A stretch of DNA of 28,531 bases from Holophagales bacterium UBA5704 (GTDB lineage Bacteria; Acidobacteriota; Thermoanaerobaculia; Multivoradales; UBA5704), in contig DIHE01000009.1 of NCBI GenBank assembly GCA_002420005.1, positions 10,885-39,415 of the forward strand. Direction: 5' to 3'. The translations under genes and the position numbers were made by a program. Below the pieces are notes generated by a model that saw nothing but the letters and a program-made list of their open reading frames with translations, was not told the origin of the DNA and ran no database searches. Of the stretch, positions 15,047 to 23,192 are shown piece after piece (positions within the stretch are counted from its first letter, which is position 1; every line of letters begins with the position of its first letter).

Positions 15047-16924
15047 TTACCACCCGATCCCGTAATCCTCCCCGAAATCGCTCGATCCGCCCCACATCGT
15101 ACCGGTCACCGGGTCGAAGTGGATGGCGTTGATCGGGCCGGAGGTGCGCTCGTCGACTTCCACTTTGTAGCCCATTTTGCGCAGCTCGGCCTGCACCCAG
15201 GGGGGGGTGGAGGTGTGGACGGTCAGGCGGCCGGGTTGGGATTCGTGCTCGCCGAAGGAGCTGCGCATCTGGTAGCTGGTGATGTTCGGGCCTTCCACCG
15301 CCTCCTGCACGGTCATCCCGAACTCCACCATGTCGAGGAAGAACTGGAGGAGGTTCTGGTCCTGCGTGTCGCCGCCCTGGACGGCGAAGGCGAGGAAGGG
15401 CTTGCCGTCTTTGAGGGCGAGGGTGGGGGTGAGCGTCACCCGCGGACGCTTGCCGGGCTCGAGGACGTTGAACGGGTTCTGGGCGGGATCGAGCACGAAG
15501 CTCTGCATGCGCTGCGACAGGCCGATGCCGGTCTTGCCGGCGATGAAGGCGGGCACCCAGCCGCCGCTCGGGGTCATCGAGACCACCCAGCCCTCGGCGT
15601 CCGCCGCCAGCACGGAGGTGGTGCCGATCCGGAAGCTCTCATCAAAAGGCATCAGGGCCGCGTTGTGCGGCTGGGTGTAGGTCTTCGACTCCTCGGGTGT
15701 CCCCCAGCTCTTCAGCAGGTCCAGGTAGGGGTTCTGCTTTCCTTCGAACGGATAGGGATCTCCCGGCTTCACTGCGGGATCGTTCTTCTCCGCGCTCATC
15801 TCCTTGCGGCGGGCGTCGGCGTAGGCCTTGGAGAGCAGGCCGGCCAGCGGCTCCTGGGGCGGAAAGGCAGGATCGCCGTAGTAGAAGTCGCGGTCGGCGA
15901 AGGCGAGGCTCATCGCCTGGTAGAGGGTGTGGACGTAGCGCGCGCTGTTCAGGCCCATGCCGCGCAGGTCGAGGGGCTCCAGGAGGTTCAGCGCCTGGAG
16001 GAGGGCCGGCCCCTGGGTCCAGGTGTCGAGCTTGTAGACCTCGATGCCCTTGTAGGTGGTCTTGACCGGCTCCTCGATCCGCACCTGCCAGCGGGCGAGG
16101 TCCTCGGTGGTGATCAGGCCGCCCTGCTCCTGGGTGCCGCGGGCGATCTCGGCGGCGATGTCCCCTTTGTAGAAGCGGTCATAGGCGGCGTAGATGGCCT
16201 CCTTGCGGCTCTTGCCCCGGGCGAGGGCTTGGCGCTCGGCGTCGACCAGCTTGCGCAGGGTGGCGAGGAGGTCGGTCTGGCGGAAGATCTCGCCGGGGCG
16301 CGGGGTTTCCCGGGCCTCGCCCAGGTGGGGAAGGAAGACGGCGCGAGAGGCCGGCCATTCCTTGATGCGGGCCTTCTCCGCCTCGATCCGGCTGACGAGC
16401 TGCGCTTCGATGGGGTAGCCCTCGGCCATCTGGATCGACGGCGCGAGGACGTCGGCCAGGGAGAGGGTGCCGTATTCGGCGAGCATGGTCAGCAGGCCGC
16501 CCGGGGTGCCGGGGGTCACCGCGGCCAACGGGCCGAATTCCGGCGGAAAGGCCATCCCTTTGCTGCGGTAGAGCTCGGGGGTCGCGCCGGTGGGCGCGAC
16601 GCCGAGGGCGTTGACGGCGATCACCTGCCGGGTCTTCGGGTTCCAGATCAGGGCCTGGGTCTCGCCACCCCAACCGAGGGTGTCCCACATGGTGCAGGTG
16701 GCGGCGAGCATGGCGCACGCGGCGTCCACCGCGTTGCCCCCCTTCTGGAACATCATCGATCCGGCGGTCGCCGCGAGGGGCTTGCCGGTGATCGCCAGCC
16801 AGTGGCGGGCGTGGAGCGGCGGCTTGGCCGTGCGGGCCGCGCCGGGGCGGACGGCCACGGCCAGGATCAGAAGGACGATCGCTGGGGTGAGCCTCAGAAT
16901 GCGCCGGATCCGGGGATCTGCCAT
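15047..16924 (-). CDS. ggt: Gamma-glutamyltransferase family protein, exported
   Basis: The 625-residue precursor belongs to the Ntn-hydrolase gamma-glutamyltransferase family, which cleaves gamma-glutamyl bonds such as those in glutathione and is matured by self-cleavage. A signal peptide covers residues 1-30. The large-subunit region has ATAGSMMFQKGGNAVDAA and GLGWGGETQAL-like blocks, FGPLAAVTPGTPGGL and LAPSIQMAEGYP. The cleavage/catalytic site is TTSVLAADAEGWVVSMT starting at Thr435, which aligns without gaps to the canonical TTHYSVVDxxGNAVAVT, so Thr435 is the expected nucleophile; the usual His is Ser. The small subunit shows GDTQDQNLLQFFLDMVEFG. ATG 16924 follows a strong AGGAGGAG within a hairpin. 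Which gamma-glutamyl compounds it cuts is unknown. Confidence 0.9.
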   Translation of the reverse strand: MADPRIRRILRLTPAIVLLILAVAVRPGAARTAKPPLHARHWLAITGKPLAATAGSMMFQKGGNAVDAACAMLAATCTMWDTLGWGGETQALIWNPKTRQVIAVNALGVAPTGATPELYRSKGMAFPPEFGPLAAVTPGTPGGLLTMLAEYGTLSLADVLAPSIQMAEGYPIEAQLVSRIEAEKARIKEWPASRAVFLPHLGEARETPRPGEIFRQTDLLATLRKLVDAERQALARGKSRKEAIYAAYDRFYKGDIAAEIARGTQEQGGLITTEDLARWQVRIEEPVKTTYKGIEVYKLDTWTQGPALLQALNLLEPLDLRGMGLNSARYVHTLYQAMSLAFADRDFYYGDPAFPPQEPLAGLLSKAYADARRKEMSAEKNDPAVKPGDPYPFEGKQNPYLDLLKSWGTPEESKTYTQPHNAALMPFDESFRIGTTSVLAADAEGWVVSMTPSGGWVPAFIAGKTGIGLSQRMQSFVLDPAQNPFNVLEPGKRPRVTLTPTLALKDGKPFLAFAVQGGDTQDQNLLQFFLDMVEFGMTVQEAVEGPNITSYQMRSSFGEHESQPGRLTVHTSTPPWVQAELRKMGYKVEVDERTSGPINAIHFDPVTGTMWGGSSDFGEDYGIGW

Positions 16925-16934
16925 GGGGGTTCTC

Positions 16935-16949
16935 CTCCTCGCGGAGGAG
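16935..16949 (-). promoter_or_regulatory. Hairpin enclosing the Shine-Dalgarno of ggt
   Basis: On the minus strand CTCCTC and GAGGAG pair across a 3-nt loop, and the 3' arm is part of the AGGAGGAG ribosome binding site that ends 9 nt before the ggt ATG. A second CCTCCTCCT (16955-16963) lies further upstream and could pair with the same site, so two competing structures are possible. Confidence 0.5.
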
Positions 16950-17008
16950 TCTACAGGAGGAGGTCCACCGGATGCGGCGCCGCCCGGGGGAGCGGCCGGG
17001 CGCGCGGT

Positions 17009-17431
17009 CTAGAGGCTCCGCTTCTTGGCGCGTAGACCCCGGCGGCTCCCCTTGGGCCGGGAGGTTCCCTTGGGTGGCTTGTTGCCTCCACCCGAGTAGC
17101 CGCCGCCACCGCCGCCGAATCCCCCGCCGCCACCGCCGAATCCCCCGCCGCGCGGGCGCTCGGTGGCTTCGTTCACGCGCAGCTCGCGGCCGCCGAACTC
17201 CTGGCCGTTGAACTTCTCGATCGCCGCCTCGGCCTCTGCCGAGGAGGAGAATTCCACGAAGGCCATGCCGCGGGAGCGGCCGGTGGCCCGGTCGAGCAGG
17301 ACGAACACGTCGACGACCTGGCCCGCCTCCGAGAACAGCGACTCGATGTCCTGGCGGGTCGCATTGAAACTCAGATTACCGACAAATACTTTGGAGTTGA
17401 TGATGTCCTCCCCCGACCTTGCGGTCGACAT
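17009..17431 (-). CDS. Glycine-rich RRM RNA-binding protein
   Basis: The 140-residue protein has a single RNA recognition motif: RNP2 VFVGNL (residues 15-20) and RNP1 RGMAFVEF (54-61), with the KFNGQEFGGRELRVNEA ending. A glycine-rich linker (95-116, repeats of GFGGGGG) and a basic tail (KGTSRPKGSRRGLRAKKRSL) follow. This is the layout of bacterial RRM proteins such as cyanobacterial Rbp, which bind RNA and are often cold- or stress-responsive. The start is uncertain. ATG 17431 has only a weak ribosome binding site, while a strong GGGGGAGG lies inside the frame just before two ATC codons next to the domain. The glycine tract rests on a near-perfect 21-bp DNA duplication. Confidence 0.88.
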   Translation of the reverse strand: MSTARSGEDIINSKVFVGNLSFNATRQDIESLFSEAGQVVDVFVLLDRATGRSRGMAFVEFSSSAEAEAAIEKFNGQEFGGRELRVNEATERPRGGGFGGGGGGFGGGGGGYSGGGNKPPKGTSRPKGSRRGLRAKKRSL

Positions 17432-17517
17432 GGGTTGTTCTGGCACCCCTGCAAGTCCGGCTCGCCAGAGATGTCTTCGCAGTGTCTCGCTCCGGGAGGT
17501 TCTTGTCAAACGCGGCA

Positions 17518-17523
17518 TACAAT
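17518..17523 (+). promoter_or_regulatory. Possible -10 (TACAAT) of the 17548 operon
   Basis: TACAAT lies 25 nt before the start at 17548, a plausible distance for a short leader that still contains the GGGAGGAG site. No matching -35 hexamer is seen at the expected spacing. Confidence 0.25.
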
Positions 17524-17547
17524 CGGTGCCCGGGAGGAGATTGCCCG

Positions 17548-18135
17548 ATGGATTTCATCATCGCCCTGGTCGTCGTCGCCGTTGCCGCCGTGGTCGCCCT
17601 GGGAGTGCTCCGCCGCCGCCGTGGCCTGGTCCTGCGGAGCCCGCGCATCGGTTTCCTGAACCTGCTGGGAGAGGCGGGGGAGGCCTTGGTGGCAGAGGAC
17701 CGCGCCGCTCTGGCGCCCCTGTTCTCCGCCGCCGTGGAGAGAGGTGATTTGCCGGCTCCGGTGTGCGACGTGCTGTTCGTCTATGCCGATCTGGGGAGGG
17801 ACGGCAACGTCTTCGCGACCGAGGTCGGCCTGCGCCACCTGGTCCGCAAGTCGCGCGCCCGGGTGCTGGTGGTGGCGTCCGAGAACACCAGCGAGACCTG
17901 CATCACCGCCGCCCAGGAGGCCGGGCACTCGGGGGCCAACCTGATGCTCACCATGGCGCGCAACGGCGCCGAATTCCCCGAGCTGTGTGCCCGGTTGTTC
18001 CAGGAGATGCTGAAGGGAACCCCGATGCCGGCCGCCTACGGAGGGCTCGCGCCCCAGGGCAAGATCTTCCTCGCCGATGCGGGGGATGTGGTGTTCGCGG
18101 ACACCGGCACCGGTGGAGGAGACTCCTTGCGTTAG
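17548..18135 (+). CDS. Membrane-anchored protein of unknown function
   Basis: I do not recognise this 195-residue protein. It begins with a short transmembrane helix (residues 3-21, FIIALVVVAVAAVVALGVL) followed by RRRR, so the remainder is likely cytoplasmic. The soluble part has alternating helices and strands: PVCDVLFVYADLG, GLRHLVRKSRARVLVVASENTS, SETCITAAQEAGHSGANLML and PELCARLFQEMLKGTPMPAAYG. This could be a Rossmann-like alpha/beta domain, without catalytic motifs I can name. ATG 17548 has GGGAGGAG 8 nt upstream. It lies 27 nt before the HtrA gene and is almost certainly co-transcribed, so a link with protein quality control is possible; that is inference. Confidence 0.75.
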   Translation: MDFIIALVVVAVAAVVALGVLRRRRGLVLRSPRIGFLNLLGEAGEALVAEDRAALAPLFSAAVERGDLPAPVCDVLFVYADLGRDGNVFATEVGLRHLVRKSRARVLVVASENTSETCITAAQEAGHSGANLMLTMARNGAEFPELCARLFQEMLKGTPMPAAYGGLAPQGKIFLADAGDVVFADTGTGGGDSLR

Positions 18136-18162
18136 GATCGTCAGGACGACGAGGAGGATCCC

Positions 18163-19329
18163 ATGCGGGCGGGCCGATTCTTTTTTCTGTTGATGGTTCT
18201 GGGCCTGGTGGCCTGCGGCGGGTTCTTTGCCGGCGTGGCCTGGTCCGGGCGCTCTCCGGTGCAAGGGGAGCCGGCCGCCGGGGAGACGGACGCGCCGGAG
18301 CCTCGTGCGGCGGATTCACGGGAGGACCTCGATCCCTGGGAGAAGAAGACGATCGCCCTTTTCGAGACGGCCTCCCCTTCGGTGGTCAACATCACGACCC
18401 TCGCCGTGCAGCGGGACCTGTTCAGCATGAACGTCCTGGAGGTGCCGCAAGGGAGCGGATCGGGCTTCGTGTGGGACCGCGAGGGGCACATCGTCACCAA
18501 CGACCATGTGATCGCGGGAGCCGATGCCGCGCAGGTGACCCTGGCGGACCATTCGGACTGGCCGGCCCGGCTGGTGGGCCGGGCGCCGGAAAAGGACCTG
18601 GCGGTGCTGCGGATCGAAGCCCCGGCGGACAAGCTGCGGCCGATCACCGTCGGCAGCTCCGCGGACCTGCGGGTGGGGCAGAGCGTGTATGCGATCGGCA
18701 ATCCTTTCGGCTTCGACCAGAGCTTGACGACCGGTGTCATCAGTGCCGTCGGCCGCGAGATCAGCTCGACGGCCGGCGTACCGATCCGCGACGTCATCCA
18801 GACCGACGCGGCGATCAATCCAGGCAACTCCGGGGGACCCCTGCTCGACAGCTCCGGCCGGGTGATCGGGGTCAACACCGCGATCTACACCCCGTCCGGC
18901 GGCTCGGCCGGCATCGGCTTCGCCATCCCGGTGCACGCCGTCCGCTGGGCGGTCCCCGACCTGATCGCCCATGGAGCGATCCGCCGGCCGGCGCTGGGCG
19001 TCGAGCTGGCACCGGACGGGGTGCTGCGTCGCGCAGGGATTCAGGGGGCCCTCGTCTACCGTGTCGCCGCCGGCACCGGCGCCGACCGGGCGGGGCTCCG
19101 CGGCACCCGCCGCCTCGCCTTCGGCCGCTGGGAGATGGGGGACATCATCGTGGGCATCGCCGGCCAGCCGATCCGCACCTCGGCCGACGTTCTTCTGGCC
19201 GTCGAAGAAAAGAAAGCCGGAGAGCAGGTGGCGGTGGATCTTCTGCGCGACAATCGCCGTTTGACGGTTCAGGTCGTTCTGGCCGACGCCGCGGATCTTC
19301 CCGGCGCCGTGCGCGGCCAGGTTCAGTAG
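18163..19329 (+). CDS. htrA: HtrA/Deg1-type serine protease with one PDZ domain
   Basis: The 388-residue envelope protease cleaves misfolded proteins. Its trypsin-like domain has a complete triad: His115 in VTNDHVIAG, Asp145 in EKDLAVLRIE, and Ser223 in NPGNSGGPLLDSSG. One PDZ domain follows (about 275-370), with a GTRR insertion before LAFGRWEMGDIIVGIAGQP that resembles the Deg1/HhoA branch of photosynthetic organisms. The N-terminus (RFFFLLMVLGLVACGGFF) contains a lipobox-like LVAC, so it is either a lipoprotein or held by an uncleaved anchor. The start has GAGGAGG just upstream. It is the second gene after the 17548 membrane protein. A short direct repeat (CGTAATG twice, 12 nt apart) follows the stop codon. 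Confidence 0.94.
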   Translation: MRAGRFFFLLMVLGLVACGGFFAGVAWSGRSPVQGEPAAGETDAPEPRAADSREDLDPWEKKTIALFETASPSVVNITTLAVQRDLFSMNVLEVPQGSGSGFVWDREGHIVTNDHVIAGADAAQVTLADHSDWPARLVGRAPEKDLAVLRIEAPADKLRPITVGSSADLRVGQSVYAIGNPFGFDQSLTTGVISAVGREISSTAGVPIRDVIQTDAAINPGNSGGPLLDSSGRVIGVNTAIYTPSGGSAGIGFAIPVHAVRWAVPDLIAHGAIRRPALGVELAPDGVLRRAGIQGALVYRVAAGTGADRAGLRGTRRLAFGRWEMGDIIVGIAGQPIRTSADVLLAVEEKKAGEQVAVDLLRDNRRLTVQVVLADAADLPGAVRGQVQ

Positions 19330-19462
19330 GGGCGGGCCGTAATGCAGATCGTAATGAACCCAGCCTATCCTGAGACCCAGCCCAACATTATTTTGACGAC
19401 CGGAGCGACCGCGGGAAGGACTGGGGAGGGAGGCATCCGGGTATCCCTGGAGAGGGGGTCGA

Positions 19463-20707
19463 GTGAAACGGCACAGAATCCTCCTGGTGGATGACGATGT
19501 GTCCATCCGTCTGGTGATCGCGGCGGCTCTGCAGCTGCATGGCTACCTCGTGACGGAGGCGGCCACGGCCGCCGAGGCCCGCGAGGCTGCCCGTGCGTCG
19601 CGGCCGGATGCGATCCTGCTCGACTATTTCCTCCCGGATGGCGATGGTCTGCGGTTGTTGCCCTTCTTTCTGGAAATCGATCCACAGATTCCGGTGATCG
19701 TCATGACGGGCCATGCCTCGATCGAGCTGGCGGTGAGCGCCGTCAAGGCGGGAGCCGAGCATTTCCTGACCAAGCCGGTGGACCTGGAAGCGTTGCTCAT
19801 CCTGCTCGAACGGGAAATCCGCCACCAGGACCGGCGGCGGCGCCAGGCGGCCAGCGAGCGGAGGGACCTGAAGGGTGGCGTTCCGCAGCCGTTTCTGGGC
19901 GTCAGCAACGCGGTGCGCACCCTGGAGAAGTCGGCCCGCAAGCTGGCCGAGTCGGACAGCCCGGTCCTCATCCTGGGCGAGCCGGGCACGGGCAAGAAGG
20001 TGCTCGCCCGCTGGCTGCACGAGAACGGTTCGCGCGCGAACGGTGCGTTCGTCGACATTCATTGTGCAGGCCTGTCGGGTGACACGCTGGAGAGCGAGCT
20101 GTTCGGCTCCGGGGCCGGTGGCTCCCTGCTCGACCTGGCCAACCGCGGGACTCTTTTCTTCGACGAGGTGGCCGATCTCGATGCCCGGATCCAGCCGCGG
20201 CTTCTGCGAGTCCTGGAGACGAAGCGTTTCCGCCGGCTCCAGGAGGAGCAGGACCTTTCGGTGGACACCCGCCTGATGGCGGCGACGCACCACAACCTGG
20301 CCGCGATGGTGCGGGACGGCCGGTTCCATGGCGAGCTGTACTTCCGGGTGCAGACCGTGCCGCTGCACGTCCCCGCCTTGCGCGAGCGGCCGCAGGACAT
20401 CCCGGTGCTGGCGCATTCCTTGGTGGATCTGCTGGCGGAGGATCTCGGACGGGGGACGGTCGAGCTGACCCCTTGCGCCTTGCAGGCCCTCCAGGGGTAC
20501 CGCTGGCCGGGCAATTTCCGGGAGCTGCGCAATGTCCTGGAAGGAGCGCTCCTGCGGACCCACGCCTCGCTGCTCGATGCCTCGGCGTTTCGCTTCGACA
20601 GCGGTACCGGCGGGCCGGAATCCGAGCGCCCCTTCCCAGGCTCGACCTGGCCGGGAGCCGGCCCGGCAGCGGACTTCGCTCGCCGCCGGGCGATCTCCCA
20701 AGCCTGA
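19463..20707 (+). CDS. NtrC-like response regulator lacking GAFTGA and DNA-binding domain
   Basis: The 414-residue protein has an intact receiver domain (Asp10-12 pocket, phospho-acceptor Asp54, Thr82, Lys104) and an AAA+ domain like sigma-54 activators. Walker A is GEPGTGKK (172-179), Walker B is GTLFFDE (229-235), and sensor/arginine-finger regions include AATHHNL, LYFRVQTVPLHVPALRERP and YRWPGNFRELRN. Between ESELFG and GTLFFDE only 13 residues remain and the GAFTGA loop that contacts sigma-54 is missing. After the AAA+ domain there are about 40 low-complexity residues and no Fis-type helix-turn-helix. The end is not a frameshift artefact in any obvious way: a convergent gene begins 15 nt later. 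GTG start follows GAGAGGGGG. No histidine kinase is adjacent. Confidence 0.88.
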   Translation: MKRHRILLVDDDVSIRLVIAAALQLHGYLVTEAATAAEAREAARASRPDAILLDYFLPDGDGLRLLPFFLEIDPQIPVIVMTGHASIELAVSAVKAGAEHFLTKPVDLEALLILLEREIRHQDRRRRQAASERRDLKGGVPQPFLGVSNAVRTLEKSARKLAESDSPVLILGEPGTGKKVLARWLHENGSRANGAFVDIHCAGLSGDTLESELFGSGAGGSLLDLANRGTLFFDEVADLDARIQPRLLRVLETKRFRRLQEEQDLSVDTRLMAATHHNLAAMVRDGRFHGELYFRVQTVPLHVPALRERPQDIPVLAHSLVDLLAEDLGRGTVELTPCALQALQGYRWPGNFRELRNVLEGALLRTHASLLDASAFRFDSGTGGPESERPFPGSTWPGAGPAADFARRRAISQA

Positions 20708-20722
20708 GTCAGGGCGCGCTTC

Positions 20723-22753
20723 TCAACGCACGGGGGGCGCCGGTGCCTCCGCGGCGGGGGCCGACGGATCCGGGGCCGGCGCGGCGACGGGGGCGAGGGC
20801 CGGAGCCGCCGGGCCTGGGGCCGGTGCCGCGACCGGAGCCGCTCCTGACCGCGGCCGGGGAGACGGGGGGGCCACCGGTGCCAGGGCCGGCCGGCGCTCT
20901 CGGCGCTCCCGCAAGGCGCGGATCCTGGGTTCGTTCTCGAGCTGGCGGCGGAGCTCCTCCCGCAGTGCGCGCGTCTCCTCCTCGATCTCCTTCCGCATCT
21001 GCTCGATCTCGCCCTTGTGCTCCCGCATCGTCCGCTCGGCCAGCTCGCGCGCCTGTTTGCGCAGCAGGTCGATCTCCGCCTTCTCCTGGTCGCTCAGGCG
21101 GTTGGCGTCGGTCATCCGGATGATTTCCACCCGGAGCTTCTCGTTGTCCTCCTCGGTGAGGGTCCCCAAGGTCCGGAGCCTCTCGAAATCGGCCTGGAGC
21201 TTCTCCATGTCCTCCTCCGAGATGCGGGAGCTCTTGGCGATCTCCTGAGCCCGCCTCTGGATGTCTTGCAGCGCGGAGCTCTCGAGGTTCGCGGCAAGCC
21301 GCTCTCCCAGCGCCTCCATCCGCGGCGCGAAATCGGTCTCCATGCGCTGCTCGAAGCTCCTGGTGATCGCATCGACCCTCTCTTCGAGGGCTCGGGCCTC
21401 TTCCTCGCTGAAACCTTCGCCCTCCAGGCGCCCGGAGAGCGCCTCCTTCAGCAGATCGTCGAGGCCGGCGAGCTCGGCGTCGAGGTTCGAGAGGCTCTGC
21501 GCCATCCCTGCCTCCATCATCGCGTCCAGGGGGGCGAGAGCCGCGTCGGGCTCCGGAGCCTCCACGTCCTCCTCGGCTTCCTCCCCGGCCGTGATCTGAC
21601 GGGGCGCCGGCTGGTCCCGCGGGGCCGCCGCTGCGGCGAGCACCGGGGCGGAGGCGGGCTGTCCGGAGACCCGGCGGGCGACGGCCGCCTGGACGCCAGG
21701 TGCCGCTGCGGCCACCACCACCACCAGGATCAACATACCCGTGGCGAGCGCCAGCGGGTGCACCCGGCGCTGCGGCGAGCGGGCCTCTTCCAGCAGGCGC
21801 CGGATGCGGCGGGCGAGGCTCGACGGCCGATCTGCCATCCCCGGGGCGGGCAGCGAGCCCAGCGGCTGGAACGACCAGCCGGCGACCTCGGCCAGGCAGC
21901 GGGCGAGCGAGACCGGCCGGCCGGTGCGGCCCACGGCCCATTCGTCACAGAGCAGCTCCGAAAGCTCGCGCAGGCGGCGCACCGCGATCCAGTTGAGGGG
22001 CTGGAAGAAAAAGACGCCGGAGAGCAGGCGACCGAAGGTGAGCCAGAACGGGTCCTGCCGCACCAGGTGCGCCAGCTCGTGTGCCAGCATCCCTTCCTGT
22101 TGTTCGGGAGCGAGCCCGGCGAGCGCCCGCGGCGGGACGCAGATCTCCGCCCGCAGGACGCCCAGGGCGATCGGCACCGGCAGCCGTGAAGAGCAGGTCA
22201 GGCGCACCGGACGGCGCAGCCCCGCCCGTTCGCAAAGCTCCTGCAGGAGCGAGACGAGCTGTGCTTCGAGGATCTGCGGCCGGGGCCGCAGCCGGCGGCG
22301 CAGGCGCAGGCAGGCGGCGAGCCAGGTCGCCGCGAACAACAGGGACCCGGCGAGCCATAGCCCGGTCACGGCGAGCGGCAAGGTCACAGAGAACGACGGG
22401 GAAGGCGGGGAGACGCTCCGCCGAACCGCCGGGGTTGCTTCCGACGTGCCGGGCGCCGCCGAGAGAGGGAGCGCCGTGACCGCGGCGGGGGCCGCGACGG
22501 CCGGCCGGGCCGCAGTGAGGCGCCAGCTGCCGGTGAGCGGCTCGCGGCCGATGCCGGTCTGCAAGGACGCGGTGACCAGGCCGGCCACCAGGGCGAACCG
22601 CCACACCGCCTCCTCGACGGCCGGCATGCGCTGGGCCAGACGGCGGGCCACCAGCCAGGCGAGGCCCAGGAACAGGGTACTGTGCAGGGCGTAGGTCAGC
22701 AGCCAGGCGACCGCCTGGGACGCAATCCCTTGAAGATTCAGTGCATCGGACAT
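20723..22753 (-). CDS. M56 (BlaR1/MecR1-type) membrane metalloprotease with long coiled-coil tail
   Basis: The 676-residue protein has an M56 integral-membrane peptidase core: hydrophobic segments near 15-37, 47-64, 123-146 and 333-352, the zinc motif HELAH (225-229) in GMLAHELAHLVRQDP, and ELLCDEWAVG (265-275) supplying the third ligand. In BlaR1/MecR1 this core cleaves the BlaI repressor after a signal. The usual C-terminal penicillin-binding sensor is absent. Instead there is an acidic stretch, a highly charged helical region predicted to be coiled coil (about 405-610, heptads rich in E/R/L) and an Ala/Pro tail. It starts 1 nt after the blaI stop codon, so translation is coupled. The signal sensed is unknown; the tail is the probable sensor or partner-binding part. 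Confidence 0.9.
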   Translation of the reverse strand: MSDALNLQGIASQAVAWLLTYALHSTLFLGLAWLVARRLAQRMPAVEEAVWRFALVAGLVTASLQTGIGREPLTGSWRLTAARPAVAAPAAVTALPLSAAPGTSEATPAVRRSVSPPSPSFSVTLPLAVTGLWLAGSLLFAATWLAACLRLRRRLRPRPQILEAQLVSLLQELCERAGLRRPVRLTCSSRLPVPIALGVLRAEICVPPRALAGLAPEQQEGMLAHELAHLVRQDPFWLTFGRLLSGVFFFQPLNWIAVRRLRELSELLCDEWAVGRTGRPVSLARCLAEVAGWSFQPLGSLPAPGMADRPSSLARRIRRLLEEARSPQRRVHPLALATGMLILVVVVAAAAPGVQAAVARRVSGQPASAPVLAAAAAPRDQPAPRQITAGEEAEEDVEAPEPDAALAPLDAMMEAGMAQSLSNLDAELAGLDDLLKEALSGRLEGEGFSEEEARALEERVDAITRSFEQRMETDFAPRMEALGERLAANLESSALQDIQRRAQEIAKSSRISEEDMEKLQADFERLRTLGTLTEEDNEKLRVEIIRMTDANRLSDQEKAEIDLLRKQARELAERTMREHKGEIEQMRKEIEEETRALREELRRQLENEPRIRALRERRERRPALAPVAPPSPRPRSGAAPVAAPAPGPAAPALAPVAAPAPDPSAPAAEAPAPPVR

Positions 22754-22754
22754 C

Positions 22755-23141
22755 TCAGCGGCCCTCCTCGCGTTCGTGCGTTGCGATCAGCTCGCGGAGC
22801 TGCGCCAGCTCCCCGGCTTCCATGTCGTGCTCGGCCAGCAGGTGGTTGACCAGCGCCACCGCATCGCCGCGGAAGAGCTGGGTGGTCAGGTCCGCCACCA
22901 TCGAGCGGCGCACCTGTCCCTCGCTCACCATCGGCCGGTAGATGAACCGGCGTCCTTCGCTGCGGTGATCCACCACACCTTTCTTCTCCATCTTGACGAG
23001 CATCGTGGCAATCGTGGTGAGCGCCAGTCCCCGCTCGGGCTCCAGCGCCTCGTGCACGTCCGCCACGGTGGCCTCGCCACAGGCCCACAACACCCGCATG
23101 ATGGCGAGCTGCAGGTCCCCGAGGTGGTGCGAAACTTCCAT
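22755..23141 (-). CDS. blaI: BlaI/MecI/CopY-family transcriptional repressor
   Basis: The 128-residue protein is a typical BlaI-type winged-helix repressor: HLGDLQLAIMRVLWACGEATVADVHEAL, then ALTTIATMLVKMEKKGVVDHRSEGRRFIYRP, and a C-terminal dimerisation helix region ending LAQLRELIATHE. Such proteins bind a dyad as dimers and are inactivated by the partner M56 protease. ATG 23141 is preceded by AAGGAGAG. A promoter with an overlapping dyad lies directly upstream, indicating autoregulation. It is followed by the M56 gene with a 1-nt gap. No beta-lactamase or penicillin-binding protein gene is nearby, so a role in beta-lactam response should not be assumed. Confidence 0.94.
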   Translation of the reverse strand: MEVSHHLGDLQLAIMRVLWACGEATVADVHEALEPERGLALTTIATMLVKMEKKGVVDHRSEGRRFIYRPMVSEGQVRRSMVADLTTQLFRGDAVALVNHLLAEHDMEAGELAQLRELIATHEREEGR

Positions 23142-23160
23142 GAACGTCTCTCCTTCCTTG

Positions 23161-23192
23161 CGACTACCGAGATAGTACTACTCAGGTAGTCG
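23161..23192. promoter_or_regulatory. Probable BlaI operator dyad
   Basis: Perfect 8-nt arms CGACTACC (23161-23168) and GGTAGTCG (23185-23192) flank a centre containing the palindrome TAGTACTA (23173-23180). The site begins 20 nt upstream of the blaI start and covers the -10 and spacer of the promoter. The repeated TAC/GTA content matches BlaI-type operators in style. Confidence 0.75.

Noticed and set aside
19393..19398. TTGACG as a -35 box for the NtrC-like gene
   Set aside because: No -10-like hexamer lies 16-18 nt downstream.
20723..23141. Beta-lactam resistance operon
   Set aside because: No beta-lactamase or penicillin-binding domain is present; BlaI/M56 pairs control many other functions.
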